A DNA stretch of 14,855 nucleotides, from contig DETX01000130.1 of NCBI GenBank assembly GCA_002362145.1, forward strand, positions 1 through 14,855, read 5' to 3'. How positions within the stretch are numbered: position 1 is the stretch's first letter; each line of letters opens with the position of its first letter. Both the position numbers and the translations under genes were made by a program. Positions 7,566 through 14,116 of the stretch are shown piece after piece. The stretch is from Clostridiales bacterium UBA3277 (lineage in GTDB: Bacteria > Bacillota > Clostridia > Oscillospirales > Oscillospiraceae). The notes beneath the pieces were generated by a model, which saw nothing but the letters and a program-made list of their open reading frames with translations, did no database searches and had not been told where the DNA came from.

Positions 7566-7579
7566 TACCCAAAAGGATA
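7566..7579. promoter_or_regulatory. Second operator-like site TACCCAAAAGGATA, copy 2
   Basis: Shares the ten bases ACCCAAAAGG with the palindrome at 7443-7456 and is itself a near-palindrome TACCC-AAAA-GGATA with one mismatched pair. It lies in the leader of the HxlR-type gene, 123 bp (centre to centre) from copy 1. The two copies flank the divergent promoters at about 57 and 66 bp, which would allow one regulator to act on both directions. Confidence 0.4.
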
Positions 7580-7641
7580 CTGTATGCAGGCCGGTCCCCG
7601 GGGCGTGCGTACAGATGATTTCATTTCAAGAGGGTTTTGCC

Positions 7642-8010
7642 ATGAGTACAGCAGAAATTTGTCCGGTTGCGGCCACTTTGGATCTGATCGGCGGCAAATA
7701 CAAGGCCCTGATTCTGTGGTACCTGTGCGCGGGAAAGCTCCGGTTTTCCGAACTCAACAGCCGGGTCCCCAAGGCCACTCCCAAAATGCTGACCCAGCAG
7801 CTCCGGGAACTGGAACGGCAGCAGCTCATTCACCGGGAGGTTTTCCCCGTGGTCCCACCCAGGGTGGAATACTCCCTGACGGAGACCGGAAAAAGCCTGA
7901 TGCCCATTCTCGTGGCCATGCGGGACTGGGGCGCCCAATATCTCCGGGAAAAGAACCGGGAACCCAACTGCTTCATGATGGGGATGAACCCCATCGCCCA
8001 GTCGGAATGA
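7642..8010 (+). CDS. HxlR-family winged-helix transcriptional regulator
   Basis: A 122-aa HxlR/DUF24 MarR-like DNA-binding regulator. The family signature CPVAATLDLIGGKYKALILWYL occupies residues 7-28, with the conserved N-terminal Cys7 that works as a thiol sensor in several characterised members (for example YodB and HypR). The recognition helix region is around TPKMLTQQLREL (46-57), and the wing around PRVEYSLTETG (73-83). The ATG at 7642 has AAGAGGG 7 nt upstream; the frame is open to 7555, but that part lies over the operator-like site and has no RBS. Cys110 is a second cysteine. It is divergent from copA, so it may regulate copA, itself, or the degV-family gene 16 bp downstream. The inducer is unknown. 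Confidence 0.93.
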   Translation: MSTAEICPVAATLDLIGGKYKALILWYLCAGKLRFSELNSRVPKATPKMLTQQLRELERQQLIHREVFPVVPPRVEYSLTETGKSLMPILVAMRDWGAQYLREKNREPNCFMMGMNPIAQSE

Positions 8011-8026
8011 CAGGAGGTACACGCTC

Positions 8027-8869
8027 ATGAACATTAAAATCACCGCCGACAGCACCTGCGATCTGTCCAAAGAGCTGATCGAACAGAATGACATTGCCAT
8101 TCTCCCCCTCATCGTCATGAAGGGGGACGAGGAATTCTATGACGGCATCACCATCACCCCGGCGGATATCTTCGCCCATGTGGCCGCCGGCGGGGACCTG
8201 TGCTCCACCGCCGCCAGAAGCGTGGGTTTCTTCACCGAGTCCTTCCAGAAATACGCCGGGGAGTATGACGGGGTGCTCCATGTAAACATCAGCTCCGACT
8301 TCTCTTCCAGCTACCAGAACGCCTGCCTGGCTGCCCAGAGCTTTGACAATGTGGCGGTTGTGGATTCCCGGAACCTGTCCACCGGCCAGGGGCTGGTGGT
8401 GTTGAAGGCCTGCGAGCTGGCAAAGACCTGCACCTCCCTGCAGTCCCTCAAGGAGGAACTGGATGCCTTTGCCTCCCGGGTGGAGGCCAGCTTCGTGGTG
8501 GACAAGCTGGACTATCTGGTCAAGGGCGGCCGCTGCTCCTCCGCCGCGGCCATGGGCGCGAATCTTCTGAACCTCAAGCCCTGCATTGAAGTTAAGGACG
8601 GCCGGATGATCGTGGGCAAGAAGTACCGCGGCAATTTTGCCAAGTGCCTGACAAGCTACATCCACGACCGGCTGAACGGCCGGGAGGATTTGGATGAGGG
8701 CATTCTCTTCGTCACCCACACGGACATCTCCCAGCAGACCCATGACGTGGTGATGGAGGCGGTCCGCTCCCACGGAAAATTTGAGCATATCTACGAAACC
8801 ACTGCCGGCTGCACCATCTCCTGCCACTGCGGGCCGGGCACACTGGGCATTCTGTTCGTGCGGAAGTGA
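8027..8869 (+). CDS. DegV-family fatty-acid-binding protein (FakB-like)
   Basis: A 280-aa DegV protein, the family whose characterised members (FakB) bind a fatty acid and present it to the kinase FakA for phosphorylation before phospholipid synthesis. Visible signatures: ITADSTCDLS (4-13), ISSDFSSSYQNA, DSRNLSTGQG, YLVKGGRCSSAAAMGANLLNLKP and the C-terminal HCGPGTLGI. Where many members have a TSQPS-like stretch, this one reads STAARSVGFF, a deviation in the acyl-binding loop. AGGAGGT lies 8 nt before the ATG. Only 16 bp separate it from the HxlR-type gene, so they form an operon ended by the hairpin at 8920-8955. No fakA-like gene is in the window. Confidence 0.93.
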   Translation: MNIKITADSTCDLSKELIEQNDIAILPLIVMKGDEEFYDGITITPADIFAHVAAGGDLCSTAARSVGFFTESFQKYAGEYDGVLHVNISSDFSSSYQNACLAAQSFDNVAVVDSRNLSTGQGLVVLKACELAKTCTSLQSLKEELDAFASRVEASFVVDKLDYLVKGGRCSSAAAMGANLLNLKPCIEVKDGRMIVGKKYRGNFAKCLTSYIHDRLNGREDLDEGILFVTHTDISQQTHDVVMEAVRSHGKFEHIYETTAGCTISCHCGPGTLGILFVRK

Positions 8870-8919
8870 CCGGATGTGCCCCGCATTTGCGGAGAAAATG
8901 GGCATAAATAATCAGATAC

Positions 8920-8955
8920 AAAGCGGAACGTCTCCCAAGCGTTCCGCTTTCTCTT
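8920..8955 (+). terminator. Rho-independent terminator after the degV-family gene
   Basis: Perfect 11-bp stem AAAGCGGAACG (8920-8930) / CGTTCCGCTTT (8940-8950), a 9-nt loop and a short pyrimidine tail CTCTT. The arms end in AAA/TTT, so it can act in both directions. It lies 51 bp past the degV-family stop and 21 bp before the RBS of the exporter gene. Confidence 0.8.
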
Positions 8956-8988
8956 GGGGCACAGCCAATGAAAGACGGAGGAGCATCC

Positions 8989-10215
8989 ATGGATTATGAT
9001 ATCTTGCTGGACCTGGCCACAGACCTGGGCTGGGAGCTGGCCATGAGCGGCGCGGAGACCTACCGGGTGGAGGAGAGCATCCTTCGGGTCCTGGACGCCT
9101 ACGGCGTGGAGGCCGAGGTTTTTGCCATCCCCAATGTTCTTTTTGTCAGCATTCTCTCCGACGGAGAGCATCCCATCACCAGAATGCGCCGCATCGGCCA
9201 GCACGGCAACGACCTGGACGCGGTGGAGCGCCTCACAGCCCTGGGCCGGGCCATTTGCAGCCGCCGCCCGGAACCGGAGGATGCCCTGCGCCTGTTCCGA
9301 GAGGTCCGCTCCGGTCACCGGCGCTACTCCATTCCGGCCACCTACTTCGGGCATTTCCTGGGTGCGGCGGGCTTCGGCGCCTTCTTTGGCGGAGACCTGG
9401 GGGATGCCCTCTGTGCCGGAGTCTGCGGCATTCTGGTGGCCCTGGTCAGCCAGGCCCTGCAGCGGCAGCGGTCTAACTTCTTTTTCTCCACCATCGCCAC
9501 CTCTTTTATTATGGCCCTGGGGGCCTATGCCCTGGGGGCCATGGGGCTGGCCTCCCGGCCCGATGCCGTGACCATCGGCGCCCTCATGCTGCTGGTGCCG
9601 GGACTGCTGTTCACCAACGCCATGCGGGACATTATCTACGGCGACACCAACTCCGGCATCAACCGAACCGTCCAGGTGATTTTAGTGGGGGTTGCTCTGG
9701 CTCTGGGCACCGCCACCGCCTGGCAGCTGGCGGAAATTTTCTGGGGCTCGCCCTCGGGACTGCCCCCCATCTCCTACTCCCTGCTGAGCCAATGCCTGCT
9801 GGCCTTTCTTAGCTGCATCGGTTTTGGAATTCTCTTCAACATCCACGGGCCCGGAGGCCTGCTGTGCGCCCTGGGGGGTGCCCTGTCCTGGGCGGTCTAT
9901 CTCATTGCGGGGCGGCTTGGCTGCTCTGAGCTGGTCGCTTACTTCTTCTCGGGACTTTTCTCCTCTGTGTACTCCGAGATCATGGCCCGGGTGCGCAAAT
10001 ACCCCGCCATCTCTTACCTGGTGGTATCCATCTTCCCCATGATCCCCGGGGCGGGCGTATACTACACCATGAACGACGCCATTCTCGGCAACATGGAGGC
10101 CTTCGCCAGCCGGGGAATGCACACCGCCGCCATTGCCGGTGTGCTGGCCGTAGGCATTCTGCTTGGGTCCACGGTATTTCGGATGTACTCCGCCTGGCGC
10201 GGCCCGAGACGGTGA
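8989..10215 (+). CDS. Threonine/serine exporter family protein, fused ThrE N- and C-terminal domains
   Basis: A 408-aa protein combining both ThrE halves in one chain. Residues about 1-250 form the N-terminal ThrE domain (PF06738 type): an initial soluble part with LAMSGAETYRVEESI (15-29) and the family stretch MLLVPGLLFTNAMRDIIYGDTNSG, with membrane helices. Residues about 265-408 form the ThrE_2-type domain, with further helices and FPMIPGAGVYYTM. Characterised relatives export L-threonine and L-serine by proton antiport. In many Firmicutes and in E. coli (YjjP/YjjB) the halves are separate genes; fusion is as in Corynebacterium ThrE. I chose the ATG at 8989 because GGAGGAG lies 5 nt upstream; the in-frame ATG at 8968 would translate the RBS and has none of its own. 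No promoter is clear between the terminator at 8955 and the gene. Confidence 0.92.
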   Translation: MDYDILLDLATDLGWELAMSGAETYRVEESILRVLDAYGVEAEVFAIPNVLFVSILSDGEHPITRMRRIGQHGNDLDAVERLTALGRAICSRRPEPEDALRLFREVRSGHRRYSIPATYFGHFLGAAGFGAFFGGDLGDALCAGVCGILVALVSQALQRQRSNFFFSTIATSFIMALGAYALGAMGLASRPDAVTIGALMLLVPGLLFTNAMRDIIYGDTNSGINRTVQVILVGVALALGTATAWQLAEIFWGSPSGLPPISYSLLSQCLLAFLSCIGFGILFNIHGPGGLLCALGGALSWAVYLIAGRLGCSELVAYFFSGLFSSVYSEIMARVRKYPAISYLVVSIFPMIPGAGVYYTMNDAILGNMEAFASRGMHTAAIAGVLAVGILLGSTVFRMYSAWRGPRR

Positions 10216-10252
10216 ACCTTCTCCCCAAATATCCCCCGGATAGAAACATAAC

Positions 10253-10310
10253 ATCGTCCCCTCAGGGCGGCCCCGAAAAAGCAAAATGGGGCTGTACCTG
10301 AGGGGACGAT
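10253..10310. terminator. Long hairpin between convergent genes, probable bidirectional terminator
   Basis: Perfect 14-bp outer stem ATCGTCCCCTCAGG (10253-10266) / CCTGAGGGGACGAT (10297-10310), with an inner GC stem (GGCCCC 10269-10274 against GGGGCT 10288-10293) around an A-rich loop. It sits between the convergent exporter and XRE genes. Neither side has a true T-run (ATTTATGG on plus, GTTATGTTTC on minus), so termination is likely but not classical. The whole 10216-10335 gap holds no gene. Confidence 0.55.
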
Positions 10311-10335
10311 ATTTATGGGCCGAGCCGGGCGTAAT

Positions 10336-10845
10336 TTATCCTTTTTTCTTTGTTAAAATGGCTCCAACGACGCCCCCAAGGAAGAGAAACGGCGCGGCTC
10401 TTACAAACAGCCAATCAACCGCGTGCAGCACCGTGCCAGCCACGGCGGTCTCCGGGTCACGGTAGTCCCAGCCCAGGTAGGGACTGTTTAATGCCAGCAA
10501 CACCAGGAAAATGGCCACAACGGCCAGGCACAACGTGAGAAACAGCCAGTGCAGGATTTTCCGTCTCGTGGTTTTCCTCTGGGCCAGCTGCAAATTGATG
10601 ATTTCCAGCTTTTCCGAGATTGCTTTCAAGTCGTCGATCCTGGATTCCACAACCGTCTCTCCCAGCAGCGTGCTGACAGGGGTTTCCAGGGCTTCCGACA
10701 GGGAGATCAGCAGATCGGAATCCGGCACGGACAGCCCCTGTTCCCACTTGGAGATGGTTTGCCGCACCACATTCAGCTTGATGGCCAGCTCCTCCTGGGA
10801 CAGCCCTTTGGATTTTCGGATTGCTTTGATGTTCTGACTTAGCAT
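10336..10845 (-). CDS. XRE-family transcriptional regulator with C-terminal membrane segments
   Basis: A 169-aa protein. Residues 4-61 are a Cro/CI-type helix-turn-helix (IKAIRKSKGLSQEELAIKLN, then VVRQTISKWEQGLSVP), highly typical of Firmicute XRE regulators. A charged amphipathic stretch at about 67-95 could be a short coiled coil. Two hydrophobic helices follow, about 98-119 and 144-164, ending in KKKG. It is therefore a membrane-anchored DNA-binding protein; relatives are common in Firmicutes, but what they sense is generally unknown. The ATG at 10845 has GGAGGT 8 nt upstream; the open frame beyond it to 11064 has no RBS and crosses the promoter. It is transcribed divergently from the pnp gene and may control that promoter or itself. 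Confidence 0.88.
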   Translation of the reverse strand: MLSQNIKAIRKSKGLSQEELAIKLNVVRQTISKWEQGLSVPDSDLLISLSEALETPVSTLLGETVVESRIDDLKAISEKLEIINLQLAQRKTTRRKILHWLFLTLCLAVVAIFLVLLALNSPYLGWDYRDPETAVAGTVLHAVDWLFVRAAPFLFLGGVVGAILTKKKG

Positions 10846-10880
10846 TCGGGATAACCTCCATTTCAAAGAATGATACCACG

Positions 10881-10909
10881 ATTGTACACGGTCCTGCCCG
10901 TTGCGGCAA
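10881..10909 (-). promoter_or_regulatory. Promoter of the XRE-family gene
   Basis: Minus strand: -35 TTGCCG (10904-10909), a 17-bp spacer (10887-10903) and -10 TACAAT (10881-10886). Leader of about 30 nt to the ATG at 10845. -35 matches consensus at four of six positions and -10 at five of six. Confidence 0.55.
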
Positions 10910-10983
10910 GCAACGCCTGTTAACATCCATGGTTTTCCCACGCATTCAAGCAGCAATCCGCAGGCCGTCCGCATCCTGGATGC

Positions 10984-11012
10984 TTGAAAAGGAAACGGAA
11001 ACTTGTTATAAT
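10984..11012 (+). promoter_or_regulatory. Promoter of the purine nucleoside phosphorylase gene
   Basis: -35 TTGAAA (10984-10989), exact 17-bp spacer and a perfect -10 TATAAT (11007-11012) with extended TGT in front. Start expected near 11019, giving a leader of about 28 nt with AAGGAGA before the ATG at 11047. Confidence 0.85.
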
Positions 11013-11046
11013 CAGAGTGCAAATGCGTTAACAAGGAGAATGCCGA

Positions 11047-11874
11047 ATGAAATCCACGGAACAACTTATCATTGACGAAGCTGTGCGCATCATCCGCCAG
11101 CGCACCGACCTTGTCCCCGAGGTGGGCATGATCCTCGGCAGCGGCCTAGGCGATTACGCTGACCGCATTGAAAATCCCGTAAAAATTCCCTACCAGGACA
11201 TCCCGAATTTTCCTGTATCCACAGTCGCGGGCCACACCGGACAGTTTGTACTGGGAAATCGCAACGGGAAAACCGTCATCGCCATGCAGGGCCGCATCCA
11301 CTATTACGAGGGCTACACCCAGCGCCAGATCACGCTGCCCGTGCGCATCATGAAGCGTCTGGGCGTCCAGAATATGCTCCTGACCAATGCCTGTGGCGGC
11401 GTAAACCTTTCCTTTGCGCCGGGCACGCTGATGATGATCTCTGACCACATCAACTACTCCGGCTCCAATCCCCTCCTGGGCCCCAACTTTGAGATAGACG
11501 GCCTCCGCTTTCCCGATGTAAGCCGCGTCTATCCCAAGGAGCTGCGGGACAAGCTCCGCCAGTGCGCCGCCCGAGAAGGCATTGCCCTTCAGGAGGGCGT
11601 CTACATGATGTTCTCCGGCCCCTGTTACGAAACGCCGGCGGAGGTGCGCATGGCGCGGACCCTGGGGGCGGACGCCGTGGGCATGTCCACCGTACCGGAG
11701 GGAATCGTCTGCGCCCACTGCGGCATTCCGGTGCTTGGCATCTCCTGCATCACGAATTATGCCGCCGGAATTCTCGACCAGCCCCTGAGCCATCAGGAGG
11801 TCGTGGAGACCGCCGCCCGGGTCAAGGATACCTTCGTTCAGGTCGTTGACCTCATTTTAAAGGAAGTTTTTTAG
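11047..11874 (+). CDS. Purine nucleoside phosphorylase, trimeric (inosine/guanosine) type
   Basis: A 275-aa purine nucleoside phosphorylase, which splits purine (deoxy)nucleosides with phosphate to base and (deoxy)ribose-1-phosphate in the salvage pathway. Motifs in order: phosphate loop GSGLGDY (31-37), AGHTGQ (61-66), GRIHYYEGY (82-90), TNACGG (113-118), GPCYETPAEVRM (191-202) and GMSTVPE (212-218). Asn237 in ITNYAAG is the residue associated with 6-oxopurine preference in trimeric PNPs. Full family length. Strong promoter and RBS upstream; single-gene transcript. Its TAG stop lies within the 4-bp duplication made by the mobile element inserted at 11875, so the gene is intact but separated from its terminator (12153-12200) by 264 bp. 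Confidence 0.96.
   Translation: MKSTEQLIIDEAVRIIRQRTDLVPEVGMILGSGLGDYADRIENPVKIPYQDIPNFPVSTVAGHTGQFVLGNRNGKTVIAMQGRIHYYEGYTQRQITLPVRIMKRLGVQNMLLTNACGGVNLSFAPGTLMMISDHINYSGSNPLLGPNFEIDGLRFPDVSRVYPKELRDKLRQCAAREGIALQEGVYMMFSGPCYETPAEVRMARTLGADAVGMSTVPEGIVCAHCGIPVLGISCITNYAAGILDQPLSHQEVVETAARVKDTFVQVVDLILKEVF
11871..11874. repeat. Left target-site duplication TTAG
   Basis: Direct repeat of TTAG at 12139-12142, immediately outside the terminal inverted repeats. The last three bases are the pnp stop codon. Four-base chance matches are not rare, so the weight comes from its exact position at the repeat ends. Confidence 0.6.
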
Positions 11875-12138
11875 GGCAGCACCGCATAATGGGGCAAGGA
11901 TTTTTGGCGAGAGATTTTGACACAAGCGAAAGTGTGGAAAATGCGGGAATACTGGATGTATTCCCCATTTCCGGGGACCCCATAAAGCATCTATGCTTTA
12001 TGGGGAGAGGAGGAGTCCAAACACAGTCGGAATTTCCCGCTTGAGGGAAATGGAGCCTTGTGTTCAGTACTCCGACGACCTGCACGATTGGGACAAAAGA
12101 TTCGTCGAAAACCGCAGCTCCCATTGTGCGGTGTTGCC
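11875..12138. mobile_element. MITE-like non-autonomous element, 264 bp
   Basis: Ends in imperfect 20-bp terminal inverted repeats: 11875-11894 begins GGCAGCACCGCATAATGGG, and the complement of 12119-12138 begins GGCAACACCGCACAATGGG (17 of 20 positions match). It is flanked by TTAG on both sides. The interior is packed with hairpins: ATTTT-ACAC...GTGT-AAAAT (11914-11942), GGGAATAC/GTATTCCC (11945-11965), a perfect 13-bp CCCCATAAAGCAT/ATGCTTTATGGGG (11978-12005), and ATTTCCC/GGGAAAT (12032-12051). It carries no transposase; a frame on the minus strand (to 12124) has no RBS and crosses the element end. TTAG fits the YTAR-type duplication known for IS5, so an IS5-like transposase is a reasonable guess for what moved it. 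Confidence 0.75.
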
Positions 12139-12142
12139 TTAG
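12139..12142. repeat. Right target-site duplication TTAG
   Basis: Matches 11871-11874. Removing the element and one copy restores a continuous site, GTTTTTTAGAAAAAC, which is itself nearly palindromic and lies just before the pnp terminator. Confidence 0.6.
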
Positions 12143-12152
12143 AAAAACCAGT

Positions 12153-12200
12153 CGGTTCCCGGAGGCTCTGCGCTGAGCGCTCCGGGAACCGTTCTTTTTA
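12153..12200 (+). terminator. Rho-independent terminator of pnp, probably bidirectional
   Basis: Perfect 12-bp stem CGGTTCCCGGAG (12153-12164) / CTCCGGGAACCG (12180-12191), a 15-nt loop, then TTCTTTTTA on the plus strand. On the minus strand the stem is followed by ACTGGTTTTT, so it can also stop transcription of the convergent HAD gene that ends at 12241. The bases 12201-12240 show nothing further. Confidence 0.88.
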
Positions 12201-12240
12201 GGCCGCTATGTACAGTCCTTGTTCGGGCCCCGTGAAGAGA

Positions 12241-12951
12241 TTACGGCTCGGAATTCACGAGTTTTACCAAGTCCCTAAGATCCTCTATGACTTTTAGATT
12301 TTCCGGAATGGCATCATAGGGATTCTGAGGATGTTTATAAAGGACAGGCTCCATTCCCGCGTTTCTGCATCCCTCTACATCCACAGAAATTTGATCGCCC
12401 ACATACCAGATTTCTTCCTTTTTCAAGCCGCTTTTGGCAATTCCTGCTTCAAAGATAAGCGGATTTGGCTTGCGGATGCCATAGTCGCTCGACGCGATGA
12501 CAAACTGAAACGGATGCTTGGGAAACAGCTCGCTAAGTGTATTTCGCAGAAGATCGCCGCTGAAATCCAGGTTTGAGATAACCGCCGTGCCGATCCCCAT
12601 AAGGTTTAGCGCGTCAAGTGTTTCCTTCGCGTTGGGTGTAGGAACTTTCACGGAATCTGATTCCCATAAAATCCTCTCGATGTCCTTTATGCCGACGGAA
12701 AATTTCAGCTGCAACAAATCATAGACAAGCGTAAGAATTGTACACTCCGGAACCTCAAACAGCTGCTTTCGGCTTGCTTCAAACCACTTAAATACCTCGT
12801 TTGTGCGCCGGTTAATCTGCTCGGGCGTCAGATGAAACGGATTGGATGTGATATAGGGCATCAGGGCCCGAACGCCCTTCCGCGTATCTATCGACGTGTA
12901 ATCCAGCAGCGTCCGTCCCGCATCGAAGATGATCATTTTGGGTTTCATCAT
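12241..12951 (-). CDS. HAD-superfamily hydrolase (phosphatase-like)
   Basis: A 236-aa haloacid dehalogenase-type hydrolase, probably a small-molecule phosphatase with a helical cap (residues about 17-105). Motif I is FDAGRTLLDY with nucleophile Asp10; the usual second Asp (DxD) is Gly12, seen in some HAD subgroups but expected to alter acid/base chemistry. Motif II is Ser126 in AVISN, motif III Lys161 in GIRKPNP, and motif IV GDQISVD with Asp186 and Asp191. Two tandem ATG codons follow GGAGGG: 12951 (4-nt gap) and 12948 (7-nt gap); the second may be the true start. The gene is clearly poorer in G+C than its neighbours (about 48% in two sampled 60-base lines against 68% in one line of the exporter gene), suggesting acquisition by transfer. 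Confidence 0.9.
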   Translation of the reverse strand: MMKPKMIIFDAGRTLLDYTSIDTRKGVRALMPYITSNPFHLTPEQINRRTNEVFKWFEASRKQLFEVPECTILTLVYDLLQLKFSVGIKDIERILWESDSVKVPTPNAKETLDALNLMGIGTAVISNLDFSGDLLRNTLSELFPKHPFQFVIASSDYGIRKPNPLIFEAGIAKSGLKKEEIWYVGDQISVDVEGCRNAGMEPVLYKHPQNPYDAIPENLKVIEDLRDLVKLVNSEP

Positions 12952-12978
12952 AAATCCCTCCCTTTTGCGCCTTCTGTA

Positions 12979-13007
12979 AATATATCTTCCAGGATTTCTG
13001 CTGTCAA
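12979..13007 (-). promoter_or_regulatory. Promoter of the HAD hydrolase gene
   Basis: Minus strand: perfect -35 TTGACA (13002-13007), 17-bp spacer (12985-13001) and -10 TATATT (12979-12984). Leader of about 20 nt to the ATG at 12951. Confidence 0.8.
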
Positions 13008-13055
13008 GGGGGAAGTAAACATGAGCCCCCCCCTCAATCGATGGATATGAAGAAT

Positions 13056-13080
13056 AGAGCCGCGGGTTCCCCGCGGCTCT
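13056..13080 (-). terminator. Terminator after the LacI-family gene
   Basis: GC-rich 10-bp stem AGAGCCGCGG (13056-13065) / CCGCGGCTCT (13071-13080), with a very short loop; on the minus strand it is followed by ATTCTTCAT, a weak T tract. It lies 40 bp beyond the stop of the regulator gene and separates it from the HAD promoter. Confidence 0.7.
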
Positions 13081-13120
13081 GATGATTAATGAAAGGCTAT
13101 GGCCTGTCTGCATAAAAATC

Positions 13121-14116
13121 TCATGTGGATGCCCGCTCCAAAATGGATGGGGATGTGCAGTAGGACTGGGTTTGCAGATTCGGTTTGTGAATCCGCTGGA
13201 GGACAAACCGGGCAGCGTTTACCCCCATTTCGTGCATATCCACCTCCACGGCGGTAATGGCCGGGTCGGTGAGCATGGAAAACGGGTAGTTGTCAAAGGT
13301 GAGAAGGCCGATGTCCTCCGGAATTTTGAGGCCCAGGCGGCGGATCTGCTGCAGGCAATGGAGGGCCAGGTGATTATTGCTGCAAAGCAAAACCTCCGGG
13401 CGGGGCGGCCTGGTCAGCAGGCGGTCCAGAACCTGATCATCCAGAGAATATACCGACTGGTTCCTGACAACTTCTATGGCAAGCTCTTCCTCGGACATCA
13501 CCTGATTGATCCCGGTCAGGCGGCTTTGGGACAAGGAATCCTCTTCGTTTCCCATTATAAAAGCCATTCGGCGGTAGCCCTTGTCCAGAAGATAGTTGGC
13601 AGCTAACTGCCCGGCCTGCTCATGGTTCACGTCAATCCAGCAGATATTGCAGCGAAAGGAGGGTTTGCCAATCACCAGGTATGGGAAGTCGGTCCGGGAC
13701 AGGATTGCCGCCAGCTCCGTGCTGAGGATGTAGGCATGGATCATCAGCGCGTCCGCTTGCCGCTGCTGGATAATGTCCCGAATATACAGCGGGGCTTCCT
13801 GACGGCTTAAGGGCTTCAATGTCAACGCATAATCCTTCCGATCAAGATAGGTGGTGATGCCGGAAATGATTTCGAACATATGCGGGTTCTCAAAGGCGAT
13901 ATTCTGATAGAGGTCTGTGATAAACAGAACGGTTCCGCTGGCCTGCCGGGCAAAGTTTTTCGCCCGGGCATTGGGGCGGTACCCCAGACGATCCGCCGTC
14001 TCCCGGATGACGGCTTTCGTGTGATCCGGGATGGTATAGCTGTCGTTGAGGGCTTTGGAAACCGTTGCGATGGATACGCCCGCCTCTTTGGCTACATCAT
14101 AAATCGTCACCGCCAT
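13121..14116 (-). CDS. LacI-family transcriptional regulator
   Basis: A 331-aa LacI/GalR regulator. The N-terminal helix-turn-helix reads TIYDVAKEAGVSIATVSKALN (4-24), followed by the hinge region NARAKNFARQ and a periplasmic-binding-protein-like effector domain to the C-terminus, with the usual late motif PEDIGLLTFDNYPFS. It binds operator DNA as a dimer and is released by a sugar or sugar phosphate. The ATG at 14116 has GGGAGG 9 nt upstream; the frame's earlier ATG at 14140 lies inside the amylase gene without an RBS. Start and amylase stop overlap by 20 bp, so it is co-expressed with the glycosidase and most likely controls that operon in response to maltose or maltodextrin; that role is inferred from context. 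Confidence 0.93.
   Translation of the reverse strand: MAVTIYDVAKEAGVSIATVSKALNDSYTIPDHTKAVIRETADRLGYRPNARAKNFARQASGTVLFITDLYQNIAFENPHMFEIISGITTYLDRKDYALTLKPLSRQEAPLYIRDIIQQRQADALMIHAYILSTELAAILSRTDFPYLVIGKPSFRCNICWIDVNHEQAGQLAANYLLDKGYRRMAFIMGNEEDSLSQSRLTGINQVMSEEELAIEVVRNQSVYSLDDQVLDRLLTRPPRPEVLLCSNNHLALHCLQQIRRLGLKIPEDIGLLTFDNYPFSMLTDPAITAVEVDMHEMGVNAARFVLQRIHKPNLQTQSYCTSPSILERAST

Noticed and set aside
7973..8905. 310-codon minus-strand frame opposite the degV-family gene
   Set aside because: Shadow of the real gene; low-complexity composition and no RBS.
11852..12124. 90-aa open frame on the minus strand across the MITE-like element
   Set aside because: No RBS, it runs from inside the element through its end into the pnp coding region, and its residues follow the hairpins; such frames are often annotated as hypothetical proteins but nothing supports translation.
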